DNA of 42,660 bases from Segatella hominis. Lineage in GTDB: Bacteria > Bacteroidota > Bacteroidia > Bacteroidales > Bacteroidaceae. The DNA is taken from NCBI RefSeq assembly GCF_004535825.1, contig NZ_SGVY01000033.1, positions 1 to 42,660 on the forward strand. The letters are read 5' to 3'. The position numbers and the translations under genes were made by a program. This document shows, piece after piece, positions 1-6,920 of this stretch (position 1 is the first letter of the stretch; each line of letters starts with the position of its first letter). The notes under the pieces are model-generated. The model was not told where the DNA came from and did not search any database. It saw only the letters and a list, made by a program, of their open reading frames with translations.

Positions 1-26
1 AGTATTAACTTAGAAAAAAGAAAAGT

Positions 27-338
27 ATGGGATTCATCGTATTCGAGGAAGAGGCATTCAACTATCTTGATGCCCAGTTGGAGAACTTCGTGAAGCGCAT
101 GGACAGAATCCGTGAGCGCAGTGAGGACAAGACCATGAACAAGTGGCTCGACACGCAGGACGTGTGTCAGACGCTCAACATCTGCCCACGGACAGTGCAG
201 ACGCTTCGGGACAACGGAACTTTGGCTTATACGCAAATCAGCCACAAGACCTACTACAAGCCGGAGGACGTGATGGCTATCGTAGCAGTAGTGGAGGACA
301 AGAAAAAGGACATGCGTTTTCGCAAGCGCACAGGTTAG
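27..338 (+). CDS. Small HTH DNA-binding protein, excisionase-like (HTH_17/MerR-like)
   Basis: This 103-residue protein has an N-terminal acidic/helical segment, then a winged HTH of the excisionase/HTH_17 type at about residues 40-90. The visible pattern is WLDTQDVCQTLNICPRTVQ, then LRDNGTLAYTQI and a final YYKPEDV, which is the usual 'recognise helix, wing, then position by the xxPEDV box' layout. Such proteins act as recombination directionality factors or as regulators of excision/transfer genes in Bacteroidota integrative elements. It is followed 82 bp later by a second protein of the same fold on the same strand, and by two integrases on the opposite strand, which fits an excision-control role. 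The exact function (excision factor or transcription regulator) cannot be told from the sequence. It lies at the window edge, so upstream partners are unseen. Confidence 0.8.
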   Translation: MGFIVFEEEAFNYLDAQLENFVKRMDRIRERSEDKTMNKWLDTQDVCQTLNICPRTVQTLRDNGTLAYTQISHKTYYKPEDVMAIVAVVEDKKKDMRFRKRTG

Positions 339-420
339 GCTGTCAATATACAACAGCCACTTAATCCAAAGCAGCAAGTAAACCGAGTAACGTAAGAATC
401 AACAATAAAACGAGACAACT

Positions 421-729
421 ATGAGCAATGAAGTAATGACAAGAAACAGCGAGTGGATGAACCACATCGTGAACCACCTCAACCGAATGGTTGACAATTT
501 TGAACGTGCCGTGATGAACTACCGCCCCATGCTTGGCGGTGAGCGGTTCATGACGGACAAGGAGCTTTGCGCCAGGCTGCAACTGAGCCGAAGAACCCTG
601 CAGGACTACCGAAACAACGGTGTCATCCCGTATATCCAGCTTGGCGGAAAGATTCTCTACCGCGAGTCCGACATTCAGAAGATTCTGATGGCTAACTATC
701 GTGAAGCGTACAGAATGAAAGGTGTGTAG
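421..729 (+). CDS. Second small HTH DNA-binding protein, excisionase-like
   Basis: This is a 102-residue protein with a helical N-terminus and an HTH_17-type domain at about residues 42-95. The pattern is FMTDKELCARLQLSRRTLQ, then YRNNGVIPYIQLGGKILY and RESDIQKIL. It is a diverged paralogue of the upstream 103-aa protein, with the same domain order and nearly the same length. The ATG at 421 was chosen because it opens the frame directly after an in-frame spacer and gives the usual family length. Pairs of such genes next to integrases are common in Bacteroidota conjugative and mobilisable elements, where one member is often required for excision. The gene ends 35 bp before a strong rho-independent terminator, so it is the last gene of its operon. 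Confidence 0.8.
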   Translation: MSNEVMTRNSEWMNHIVNHLNRMVDNFERAVMNYRPMLGGERFMTDKELCARLQLSRRTLQDYRNNGVIPYIQLGGKILYRESDIQKILMANYREAYRMKGV

Positions 730-763
730 GAGAATGTCCTTGATGAGTGGGGTGAAATGAACA

Positions 764-818
764 AGGCGACAACGTATAACTTACCGAGTGTGGCTGTTAT
801 AGGTTGTCGCCTCGTTTT
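764..818 (+). terminator. Rho-independent terminator of the HTH gene pair
   Basis: AGGCGACAAC (764-773) pairs with GTTGTCGCCT (803-812). The stem extends by TATAAC/GTTATA (775-780 with 796-801) after a single G-G mismatch. The loop is 15 nt, and CGTTTTATT follows directly. This is a 16-bp stem with a T run on the + strand, ending the 27-729 transcription unit. Confidence 0.85.
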
Positions 819-921
819 ATTGGCTATACCGAGTTGGTCGTGTTTGCCGGGTATCATTTGTGTTACCTGTATAAATCTAATACCATGCTAAAACACACTG
901 CGGAGGTTCGCCCAAGTGGCT

Positions 922-938
922 GGAGGCGCAAAGCCTCC
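922..938 (-). terminator. GC-rich hairpin downstream of the RhuM-like gene (possible terminator)
   Basis: GGAGGC and GCCTCC form a perfect 6-bp stem with loop GCAAA, 25 nt beyond the stop of the minus-strand gene ending at 963. No clear T run follows on the minus strand, so termination is only a possibility. Confidence 0.35.
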
Positions 939-962
939 AAGGAACGTTGCTTTATGGCAGGT

Positions 963-1325
963 CTATGCCATTGCGTTCTCTGTAAAGATACAGACCAGTT
1001 TAGTGCGGCTTGTCTGCTTGCCTATGACGGACTGCATAATGAACTCCCGAAAGGCTCTGCTCTCAATGCTGTCAATACGGAAGGCTACCGCAATGACGAG
1101 TTCAAGGCTATACACATCATAGCTGATGCGGTCGTTCTTCCTGACATGACGGCGTACACCCTGCTCTTTCAGAATGCCATCCTTGAATATAGCCTTGACA
1201 GCCTTGCGCACATAGCAGCCGAATACATTATACATGTCGGCAATCTCCTGCATGGTCATCCATACATTATCGGTCGGCATGGATACCGTTCCGCTCTCGC
1301 TGATTGTTATAACTCCTCTGTTCAT
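963..1325 (-). CDS. RhuM-like protein (short, N-terminal domain only)
   Basis: This 120-residue protein resembles the N-terminal DNA-binding domain of the RhuM 'virulence protein' family. It has a beta segment (GTVSMPTDNVWMTMQEIADMY), an HTH (VFGCYVRKAVKAIFKDGIL), and then the family's YDVYSLELVIAVAFRIDSIESRAFREF block. Full RhuM proteins run to about 330 aa with a Fic-like or coiled C-terminal part; here only the first third is present. The start ATG overlaps the stop of the upstream integrase by 4 bp (1322-1325), so the two are translationally coupled. A much longer RhuM relative occurs at 36723-38090 with a different architecture. The function of the family is unknown. It travels with integrases in Bacteroidota and may be an accessory regulator of integration. 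Confidence 0.6.
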   Translation of the reverse strand: MNRGVITISESGTVSMPTDNVWMTMQEIADMYNVFGCYVRKAVKAIFKDGILKEQGVRRHVRKNDRISYDVYSLELVIAVAFRIDSIESRAFREFIMQSVIGKQTSRTKLVCIFTENAMA

Positions 1326-2533
1326 TTTTCAATAGTTTTTTCGTTCGATAATCTGTTCCTTTCTCGCTTGGCAATAAGCTTATCCATGTCATTTGAAATC
1401 TTCTGCTCCGTCACCTGCGCATAGACCTGTGTGCTTGTAATGTCTGCGTGTCCCATCATCTTGGCTATGCTGCCGATGGGAATGTCCTCGTTGAGCATCA
1501 AGACTCCGAATGTATGGCGACTGGCGTGGAATCCCAACTTATTACTTATGCCAAGCACCATTCCAAGGGTATGCACATCAAGATAGATGTCTTTCTTCTC
1601 ACCCAGTGGAAAAACAGGCTTGCTGTCGTCCGTGGTATTGTAGAGCGAAAGAATCTTCTCGGCTATCGGATGGAGTGGCACGAAGAACTCCACGCCTGTC
1701 TTCTCTCTTTCCTTGCGGATGAACTTCCTGCCCTCAGAGTTCTCACTGATATGGTGAGGGTACAGTTTCTTTACATCTATATAGGATAAGGAGGTGAGCG
1801 AGGCAAAAATGAAACATCTGCGTGCAAGCTCCGTTCGCTCGTCAGCCATCGGGGTAGAGAGCATCTTGATGAAGTCTGCCTTGCTGATATGGGTCATCTT
1901 CGGTGCTGCCTTCTTCTCATACCCTATCTTGGCTATGGGATTGAAGCGGATAATGCTCCTGTCCACTGCCTTGTACATCAACATGTTCAGCCAGAGAAGG
2001 CAATGGTTCACGTAGCTGTCGATACGTCCCTGGTCTCGTTTCAGGAATAGCTTGTATTCCTCCCCGAAATTCTCGTCTATGTCCTCAAAGGCGATGTCGT
2101 CCTTATCCAACGAATGGACAAAGGCTCTCAGATTCTTCTGCCATGTCCGCTTGTGCAGAAAGGTTTGTCTGGCTTTTGAGGTTCGATACCATTCCACGAT
2201 GGTATCACCAAAGTTCAGCAAGAACCTTCCTGTCGTGTCCTTGTCCTTCAACACAGCCTTCAGCATTTCCACGGTGATGATGCCATTGGCGGTAAGAAGT
2301 GAGTTGTATTTATCCTTGACCCCAGCAAGGAAACTTGCCAATCGTCCGTTGTCCCTTGCGTTCCGTACCTCTCCCTTCTTGGCGTTCCACTCCTGTGGGG
2401 TACAGGATATGCCTGTGGAAATGGCTGCACTTTTGCCGTCAACGGTGATGCGGCAAAGTATGTTGGCTGTTCCGTCTGCCTTCACCTTCTGTCTGTTGAT
2501 GTAAGGCAAAATTGAAAATGTACTTCTGCTCAT
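1322..2533 (-). CDS. Tyrosine recombinase/integrase (IntDOT-like, Ser in place of Arg I)
   Basis: This is a 403-residue phage-type integrase. The N-terminal arm-binding domain (about 5-95) is of the Bacteroidota type with STFSILPYINRQKVKADG. A SAM-like core-binding domain (about 105-200) follows, then the catalytic domain (about 215-395). Visible catalytic residues are H336-x-x-R339 with H340, H362 in MMGH, and the nucleophile Y371 in TQVYAQV. The position of the first catalytic Arg is Ser250 (TSLSYIDVKKL). The CTnDOT integrase is known to lack this Arg and still be active, so this does not imply a dead enzyme. The protein should catalyse integration and excision of the element to the left. 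It lies 63 bp downstream of a second integrase and 4 bp overlapping a RhuM-like gene, forming one operon. Confidence 0.92.
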   Translation of the reverse strand: MSRSTFSILPYINRQKVKADGTANILCRITVDGKSAAISTGISCTPQEWNAKKGEVRNARDNGRLASFLAGVKDKYNSLLTANGIITVEMLKAVLKDKDTTGRFLLNFGDTIVEWYRTSKARQTFLHKRTWQKNLRAFVHSLDKDDIAFEDIDENFGEEYKLFLKRDQGRIDSYVNHCLLWLNMLMYKAVDRSIIRFNPIAKIGYEKKAAPKMTHISKADFIKMLSTPMADERTELARRCFIFASLTSLSYIDVKKLYPHHISENSEGRKFIRKEREKTGVEFFVPLHPIAEKILSLYNTTDDSKPVFPLGEKKDIYLDVHTLGMVLGISNKLGFHASRHTFGVLMLNEDIPIGSIAKMMGHADITSTQVYAQVTEQKISNDMDKLIAKRERNRLSNEKTIEK

Positions 2534-2596
2534 AGTTGTTGTCCTTATAATATAATAATGTAGTTGAACTGTAAAAAGAAAAGTTGAAAGCCTTGT

Positions 2597-3829
2597 TCAT
2601 AATGCGAGAATAAAGTCCTTCTCGGTTGCAGCGATGAACTTGTCCATGTCCTCAAACAGCTTCTTTTGGGTTACTCTCGCATACCGCTGCGTCATCTTCA
2701 CATCCTTGTGACCGAGCATCTTGCAGATGGTCTCCATCGGCACACCTGCCTCCAGCGTAATGAGGCTGGCGAACGAGTGTCGTCCCGAATGGTAGGAATA
2801 GGTCTTGCTCGTTTCCGCCAACTTGCAGATGGTGATGAGATCGATACGAACACGATTCGTGCTCAGCAATGGGAAAAGGGTATCTCTTGCCCCGTCCTCG
2901 TATTTCGCCACCAGCTCCAACGCTTCGGGCAGGAGTTTCACCCTGGCAAGTGTTCCGGTCTTCTTGCGGTTATAGATGAGCCATTTGTCGCCATCCTCCA
3001 ACACCTTGACATTGGCTTTCGTGATGGAAACGGTGTCTATGAAGGCTGTTCCCGCATAGCAGGCGAAAAGAAACAGGTCACGGCTAACGGATAGTCTCGG
3101 CTTGTCTTCGGGCAGTTCCGCATCACGGATTTTTATGAAATCAGACATGCTGAGAGCCTTGGGTGTCGTAACCCTTGGAGTGCCAACCCGATAATGGGCG
3201 AACAGCAGGTTCTTGCACAAGCCTCGCTCAAAGGCAATGCGGCACATCTTCTTGAAGAGCGACACATAGATGGTGATGGTTCCTGATGAAAAGCCTTTCT
3301 CGTCAAGCAAGTAATGGTGAAAGTCACTGATGAAAGGCTCGGTCAGCTGTCCGAAAGCCAAATCAGTCAACCTATACTTCTCCCCGATGAACTCAGCGAG
3401 ATTCTTGCGAATCTTTCTGTAAGTCCAGACACTGCTCTTCGACATATCTATGCCCTCATGGGTGCTGAGTTCACTGATATGCTCGTCCACGAAGGAGAGA
3501 AGGGTGGTCTGTGTCTTGACGCTGCCCTGCAAGGCCTCCTTGACATCCTTAGCCTCGAAGTCCGTTCTCTTTTCCACAAGCACATCGAAAGCCTTTTGGA
3601 TGGAAAGCAACAACTGCTCGATGTCCTTGTTGGTCTCCACGGCTTCCTTGCTCTTGCCCTCCAATCGGCTGGCACGAGGATTCCAAAGCGATGGAGTGCA
3701 AGACAACTTGCAGGAGAACTGTGCCATAGTCCTGTTCACCGTGATGCGTCCCATGATGGGAGCTTTTCCATTCTTGTCCATTCCGCTCTTTTTTAGGTAG
3801 AGCAACACCTTGAATTTTTCGATTTTCAT
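2597..3829 (-). CDS. Tyrosine recombinase/integrase, second copy (Ala in place of Arg I)
   Basis: This 410-residue integrase has the same three-domain order as its neighbour but is clearly a different lineage. The catalytic domain shows H347-x-x-R350 with H351 (YHSGRHSF), H374 in MLGH and the nucleophile Y383 in TQRYARV. Arg I is replaced by Ala262 (YAGTAFID), a variation found in many Bacteroidota integrases. I chose the ATG at 3829 over the in-frame TTG at 3853, because a promoter -7 box (TATATTTG) overlaps the TTG start, leaving a 5' leader of only about 15 nt. It is the first gene of the minus-strand int-int-RhuM operon. Two adjacent integrases may cooperate, or they may come from two nested elements. 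Confidence 0.92.
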   Translation of the reverse strand: MKIEKFKVLLYLKKSGMDKNGKAPIMGRITVNRTMAQFSCKLSCTPSLWNPRASRLEGKSKEAVETNKDIEQLLLSIQKAFDVLVEKRTDFEAKDVKEALQGSVKTQTTLLSFVDEHISELSTHEGIDMSKSSVWTYRKIRKNLAEFIGEKYRLTDLAFGQLTEPFISDFHHYLLDEKGFSSGTITIYVSLFKKMCRIAFERGLCKNLLFAHYRVGTPRVTTPKALSMSDFIKIRDAELPEDKPRLSVSRDLFLFACYAGTAFIDTVSITKANVKVLEDGDKWLIYNRKKTGTLARVKLLPEALELVAKYEDGARDTLFPLLSTNRVRIDLITICKLAETSKTYSYHSGRHSFASLITLEAGVPMETICKMLGHKDVKMTQRYARVTQKKLFEDMDKFIAATEKDFILAL

Positions 3830-3850
3830 AACGCTTACATTTTGAGTGTG

Positions 3851-3858
3851 CAAATATA
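3851..3858 (-). promoter_or_regulatory. Promoter -7 box of the integrase operon
   Basis: On the minus strand this reads TATATTTG, a perfect match to the Bacteroidota -7 consensus TAnnTTTG, 22 nt before the ATG at 3829. I see no convincing -33 TTTG at 19-21 bp. Confidence 0.55.
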
Positions 3859-3921
3859 ATCATTTTGTAAGCGTTCCTTGATACGCAAAACATTGAGAAT
3901 CAGCGCAATAAAATCCGTTGA

Positions 3922-4047
3922 TGCACAAAGTTGCCTTTCCGCATTGTTACCTGCTTTGCATAGGTAACTGTGGCTCACGATTTAGTAACTGAACTACTTC
4001 AATATTCCTCACTCGCTTGCTTTATGCCGATTTGGCAACTTTGTGCA
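3922..4047. repeat. Nested inverted repeats beside the integrase operon
   Basis: TGCACAAAGTTGCC (3922-3935) is repeated as its exact complement at 4034-4047, a 14-bp perfect inverted repeat spaced by 98 nt. Inside it GTTACCT (3946-3952) pairs with AGGTAAC (3962-3968). The block lies in the roughly 300-bp gap between the integrase promoter and the next chromosomal gene, which is where the att core and arm-type integrase sites of such elements usually sit. The role as attachment or arm-site region is inference. I see no gene in 3859-4143. Confidence 0.6.
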
Positions 4048-4178
4048 AATCTACTCATTCCCAACTGTTTACGTTCCAACCTCTCTTATTCTCCTTTGGC
4101 TGCTTTAGAGCTTTATGTTAATATTGTTGCTTCAGTTTTTTAAATGTATAAACTCTCCACATATTTTTTCCTCTAAAG

Positions 4179-4583
4179 GTGGATTTTTTCTTATTTTATT
4201 TGCAGGCTCAGACTATCAAGGAGACTATTCGGGGAAAGAATGGAGAACTGCAGGGTACAGCTGTGACTACCGTTCGAGGGAATAAGTCTGTTACTGTATA
4301 TAAGGACAAATATGGTAAGATTACCGGAAGATCGGAGAGTACTACAAATTCCCAGGGAAAGCCCCATACGGTATATCGTGACCAATATGGTCAAAGGACA
4401 GGAACCTCCACAACCAGCATTAAAAATCCTGGAACGTCTTCTACTACAACTACGGTCTATCGTGATAAATACGGGCAGCGTACGGGTACAAGTACCACTC
4501 GGCAAACTGGCAATTCCTCCACTACAACCTATAAGGATAAGTATGGAAGAATCCAAAAGCGAGGAAACAGTCAGAGGAAGTAG
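4179..4583 (+). CDS. YxDKYGxxTG-repeat protein, probably secreted, 5' end disrupted or misread
   Basis: I do not recognise the family. The 134-residue open frame from GTG 4179 contains four tandem repeats of about 30 aa: VYKDKYGKITG, VYRDQYGQRTG, VYRDKYGQRTG and TYKDKYGRIQK. They are separated by Ser/Thr-rich linkers, giving a basic, Thr-rich protein. The start is suspicious. The segment LQAQTIKE looks like the end of a signal peptide, but the frame gives too short an N-terminus. An ATG at 4144 (MYKLSTYFFL) is closed by TAA at 4174 in another frame, and one extra T in the T6 run at 4164-4169 would join it to this frame and give a plausible signal peptide. It stands next to the integrated element's right end and is convergent with the DUF4186 gene. 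Start and secretion are uncertain. Confidence 0.55.
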   Translation: MDFFLFYLQAQTIKETIRGKNGELQGTAVTTVRGNKSVTVYKDKYGKITGRSESTTNSQGKPHTVYRDQYGQRTGTSTTSIKNPGTSSTTTTVYRDKYGQRTGTSTTRQTGNSSTTTYKDKYGRIQKRGNSQRK

Positions 4584-4615
4584 TTTTCATGAATAAGTCA
4601 TCTATACAGAGCTTA

Positions 4616-5167
4616 TCACAGTTGTTTTTCAATCCAAGTCATCAGTACCGTAACGGCGTATTGCTGCTCTTCTTCTGTCAGCAGTTTTCCGGCTGGTATA
4701 TGATGCCATTTGAAGAAGCAACTACGGCAACAGCAGCCTGTGGCATGTTGGGCAATAAATACAGGATGCCCTCTCATTGGTGTTTGCTTACCGTCATTGG
4801 GAATTATGGCAGGTGCAAGGCGTTTGGCAATGAAATCCTCTGCATGTTTACGGATTGTTGCCAAGCCTTTTTCTTTAATATAATCTTTTTCCTTCTTCGA
4901 AAGACGGAATCGGCTGCGGAAAGCAGATTTGGACAGTCTTTCAAACAAATCTGCCAGATTGTACTCTTTGTTAGTAGGAGAGTACAATCTTTGACACACA
5001 GAAATATCATATTCTTTTTCTTTGTTTTCTGAGGAGATAGAGTTTTTTATATTGACATTTTTCTCTTCTTCAGGAAATAGTGAAAGTTCAACATATTTCT
5101 GTTGTTTTTTTCTTGCGTTCTTTCTCATAATTACTCTACATTTACTTCGAATTTTCATCAGTTTCAT
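4616..5167 (-). CDS. DUF4186 family protein
   Basis: This 183-residue protein has its conserved core (about residues 85-182) matching the DUF4186 family as I know it: FRSRFRLSKKEKDYI, then LAPAIIPNDGKQTPMRGHP, VFIAQHATGCCCRSC with clustered cysteines, WHHIPAGKLLTEEEQ and a C-terminal helix. The biochemical function of the family is unknown; the Cys/His cluster suggests a metal site. The first about 80 residues are a lysine-rich, low-conservation leader. The ATG at 5167 is used here; ATGs at 5158 and 5128 are in frame and equally possible. The leader encodes a strong hairpin (4956-4990). The gene is convergent with the repeat protein at 4179, with a 32-bp gap, and no partner gene suggests a pathway. 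Confidence 0.75.
   Translation of the reverse strand: MKLMKIRSKCRVIMRKNARKKQQKYVELSLFPEEEKNVNIKNSISSENKEKEYDISVCQRLYSPTNKEYNLADLFERLSKSAFRSRFRLSKKEKDYIKEKGLATIRKHAEDFIAKRLAPAIIPNDGKQTPMRGHPVFIAQHATGCCCRSCFFKWHHIPAGKLLTEEEQQYAVTVLMTWIEKQL
4956..4990. repeat. 12-bp perfect inverted repeat inside the DUF4186 coding region
   Basis: AGATTGTACTCT (4956-4967) and AGAGTACAATCT (4979-4990) are exact complements with an 11-nt loop. They lie in the variable leader of the DUF4186 gene, just before its conserved core. The hairpin would form in the mRNA. Confidence 0.7.
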
Positions 5168-5502
5168 CAATGCTTCTTTTCTGCGTATTTGGTAAGAACC
5201 ATACTATGATGCCGGGCAATGTGCCAGGAAGGCATTCACTTGAAAGATGAACTTGAGGCTTGTTTTATAGAATTACCATCTGTATTACCGAAAAATACAA
5301 ATAGCTTTCCCGTATATTCAAGCATGCAAAAATACAAAAAATATTTGTGACAAGCAAATAATCTTAAGAAGTAATTTGGCAGATAGTGAATTCCAATGAG
5401 CCATTTGGCTTATTGATGATGACAGAAATTGATGAAAGTCAAGAAATATAGGCTTTTTTGAAAATATTCCTTCAAAAAATGTGTACGCACACAAAAAGGC
5501 AT
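5168..5502. other. Non-coding stretch between divergent units
   Basis: I see no gene or RNA structure here. It is AT-rich and must carry the DUF4186 promoter on the minus strand, for which I cannot point to a clear -7 box. Confidence 0.5.
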
Positions 5503-5510
5503 TACTTTTG
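5503..5510 (+). promoter_or_regulatory. Promoter -7 box of the twin small-ORF unit
   Basis: TACTTTTG matches the Bacteroidota -7 consensus TAnnTTTG exactly and is followed by C, as is common. It lies 51 nt before the first small ORF. The -33 region is not a clean TTTG. Confidence 0.6.
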
Positions 5511-5561
5511 CACTTGAAAAGATTGAATAACGATAATTAAAGTAAAGAAAGGGTAACAATT

Positions 5562-5651
5562 ATGATGATTTTTGGAATGACATTAGCTGTATTGGCTATC
5601 ACATTTGCTGAGATTGTAGAGATCAACAAGAAAATGAATCTTAGCAAGTAA
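5562..5651 (+). CDS. Small hydrophobic peptide 1 (29 aa), paralogue of the next
   Basis: This 29-codon open frame begins MMIFGMTLAVLAITFAE and ends in a charged, lysine-rich tail (INKKMNLSK). Residues 2-16 are hydrophobic, long enough for a short membrane-inserted helix, with an acidic residue at its end and positive charges after it. The second small ORF 100 nt downstream encodes the same layout (M-I-x-x-G-M-x-L-A-V, then A-E, then NKK), so the two look like a tandem duplication. Selection for protein sequence is therefore likely, despite the length. The unit has its own -7 box upstream and a terminator downstream. The function is unknown; a small membrane peptide or a toxin-like or regulatory peptide is possible. 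Confidence 0.65.
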   Translation: MMIFGMTLAVLAITFAEIVEINKKMNLSK

Positions 5652-5664
5652 AAAGGCTTGAAGA

Positions 5665-5684
5665 TGAGCATCTTAGGATGCTCA
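5665..5684 (+). other. Hairpin between the two small ORFs
   Basis: TGAGCATC (5665-5672) and GATGCTCA (5677-5684) form a perfect 8-bp stem with loop TTAG. No T run follows, so it is more likely an mRNA stabilising or processing element between the two cistrons than a terminator. Confidence 0.6.
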
Positions 5685-5751
5685 GTATGAGAGCATATAT
5701 ATTAAGGTAACGATTAGGATAACAGATTTTAAGAGAGAAAGGAACTATATT

Positions 5752-5838
5752 ATGATAGTATTAGGTATGATTTTAGCAGTGGTGGTTGCAGCCGTAGCAG
5801 AGCTTGGTGCAATAGCCAACAAGAAGAACTTCGCTTAA
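5752..5838 (+). CDS. Small hydrophobic peptide 2 (28 aa), paralogue of the previous
   Basis: This 28-codon open frame begins MIVLGMILAVVVAAVAE, followed by LGAIANKKNFA. Like its upstream partner it has a single hydrophobic helix of about 16 residues, a Glu at the helix end and an NKK tail. The two peptides align without gaps over the first 16 residues, with I, G, M, L, A, V, A and E shared. Both are preceded by an A-rich leader with a TATTATG/TTATG start context. The gene is followed by a rho-independent terminator about 50 nt later, so the two peptides form a closed transcription unit of about 420 nt. No function can be assigned. Confidence 0.65.
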   Translation: MIVLGMILAVVVAAVAELGAIANKKNFA

Positions 5839-5888
5839 TAGCGATATTCTTCATTTTAGGAGAAATAAGGTTTTCCATATATAAGAGG

Positions 5889-5935
5889 AAAGGCAGTTGT
5901 AGGCAGAAGATGTTTGCAGTTGCCTTTTTCTTTTT
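5889..5935 (+). terminator. Terminator of the twin small-ORF unit
   Basis: AAAGGCA (5889-5895) pairs with TGCCTTT (5921-5927), followed by TTCTTTTT. The loop of 25 nt is long, but the T run is clear and the position fits the end of the small-ORF unit. Confidence 0.6.
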
Positions 5936-6153
5936 ATGCCATTTGCCATCATCTCATTCTAATAAACTTGAAAAGATAATCTATATGAAAAAAATGCCAT
6001 TCCCCAGTTTTTGTGTAATAGTTGTTTAATGACTAAAAGCAGACTTTAGGGAGTGCACTGACTACAGTTTTTAAATTTACGTATAGAAACAGTTATGAAA
6101 AGTAGTAAAAAGTAAAAAAATAACAGATGTTATAGTTGATTTGTAAGCAAAAA

Positions 6154-6185
6154 TTTGTTTTTATCATCTTTTTTACTTATCTTTG
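6154..6185 (+). promoter_or_regulatory. Promoter of the sigma/anti-sigma genes
   Basis: The -33 box TTTG (6154-6157) is separated by 20 bp from the -7 box TATCTTTG (6178-6185). Both match the primary sigma (SigABfr-type) consensus of Bacteroidota. The leader to the ATG at 6288 is about 95 nt. Confidence 0.75.
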
Positions 6186-6287
6186 CGCCCAAAGTAGTTC
6201 AAGAAGTGGAGAAAATACGCAGATAACTGGCGTAAACCGACCTAAATCAGAACTAATAGCTAAAGATATATAAAGATATATTATGTA

Positions 6288-6833
6288 ATGCAGACAGTAA
6301 AAGAAGAATCGTATCAAGCGATATTTAGGAAGTACTACCCTCGAATGTTTTATTATGCTAAACGTATCGTAGGGGAGGATGCTGCCGATGATGTAGTTCA
6401 AGAAGCTTTTCTTGAATTGTGGAATCGTATGGATGCATTGGAGACGGATGTCCCGCAGATAGAATCATACCTCTATAAGACGATTTACTCCAGAGGATTG
6501 AATTACTTGAAGCGCTATAAGAAAGTCAATACTGCAGCCATTGAAGATATCAACGAAATGCGTATGTCGTGCTACTTCTCTTCGTTGGGAGATGGAGAAC
6601 AGGACATGGAAAACATGGAGTTGAGAAGAAAAATCAATCAGGCCATAGGGGAACTTCCTGATAAATGCAGGGAAATATTCGTTTTGAGCTATCTCAAGGA
6701 TATGAAAAATAGTGAGATTGCTCTGATGATGAACGTATCAGTACGTACCGTTGAAGCTCATATTTATAAGGCTTTAAAGTCTCTTAGGGCTCGTTTGGGA
6801 ATATTTTTTGTATTTTTTATACCTTTTTTATAG
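6288..6833 (+). CDS. ECF sigma factor of the N-glycan utilisation locus
   Basis: This 181-residue sigma-70 family factor belongs to the extracytoplasmic-function class. Region 2 is at about residues 10-75 (FRKYYPRMFYYAKRIVGED, then VVQEAFLELWNRM). Region 4 is at about 120-172 (LPDKCREIFVLSYLKDMKN, then the HTH SEIALMMNVSVRTVEAHIY). It has no region 1 or 3, as expected. The FecR-type anti-sigma gene follows 87 bp later, and a SusC with an STN domain follows that. This is the standard trans-envelope signalling set in which substrate binding by the outer-membrane transporter releases the sigma factor to switch on the locus. The start codon ATG at 6288 gives full family length. Confidence 0.93.
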   Translation: MQTVKEESYQAIFRKYYPRMFYYAKRIVGEDAADDVVQEAFLELWNRMDALETDVPQIESYLYKTIYSRGLNYLKRYKKVNTAAIEDINEMRMSCYFSSLGDGEQDMENMELRRKINQAIGELPDKCREIFVLSYLKDMKNSEIALMMNVSVRTVEAHIYKALKSLRARLGIFFVFFIPFL

Positions 6834-6920
6834 GTTATTGAGTAAGTGTTTTCTCAACAATTATTGTTATGGTATTTAATTAGATCATTAATTTAAAAGG
6901 ATATTAAGCAAGATTGTTAT

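Noticed and set aside
804-1424. 206-aa plus-strand frame opposite the RhuM-like gene
   Set aside because: It begins inside the terminator of the HTH operon and overlaps a better supported gene in antisense.
3859-4143. tRNA or other gene as integration target
   Set aside because: No tRNA fold or open frame is visible in this gap; the att core cannot be defined without the other element end.
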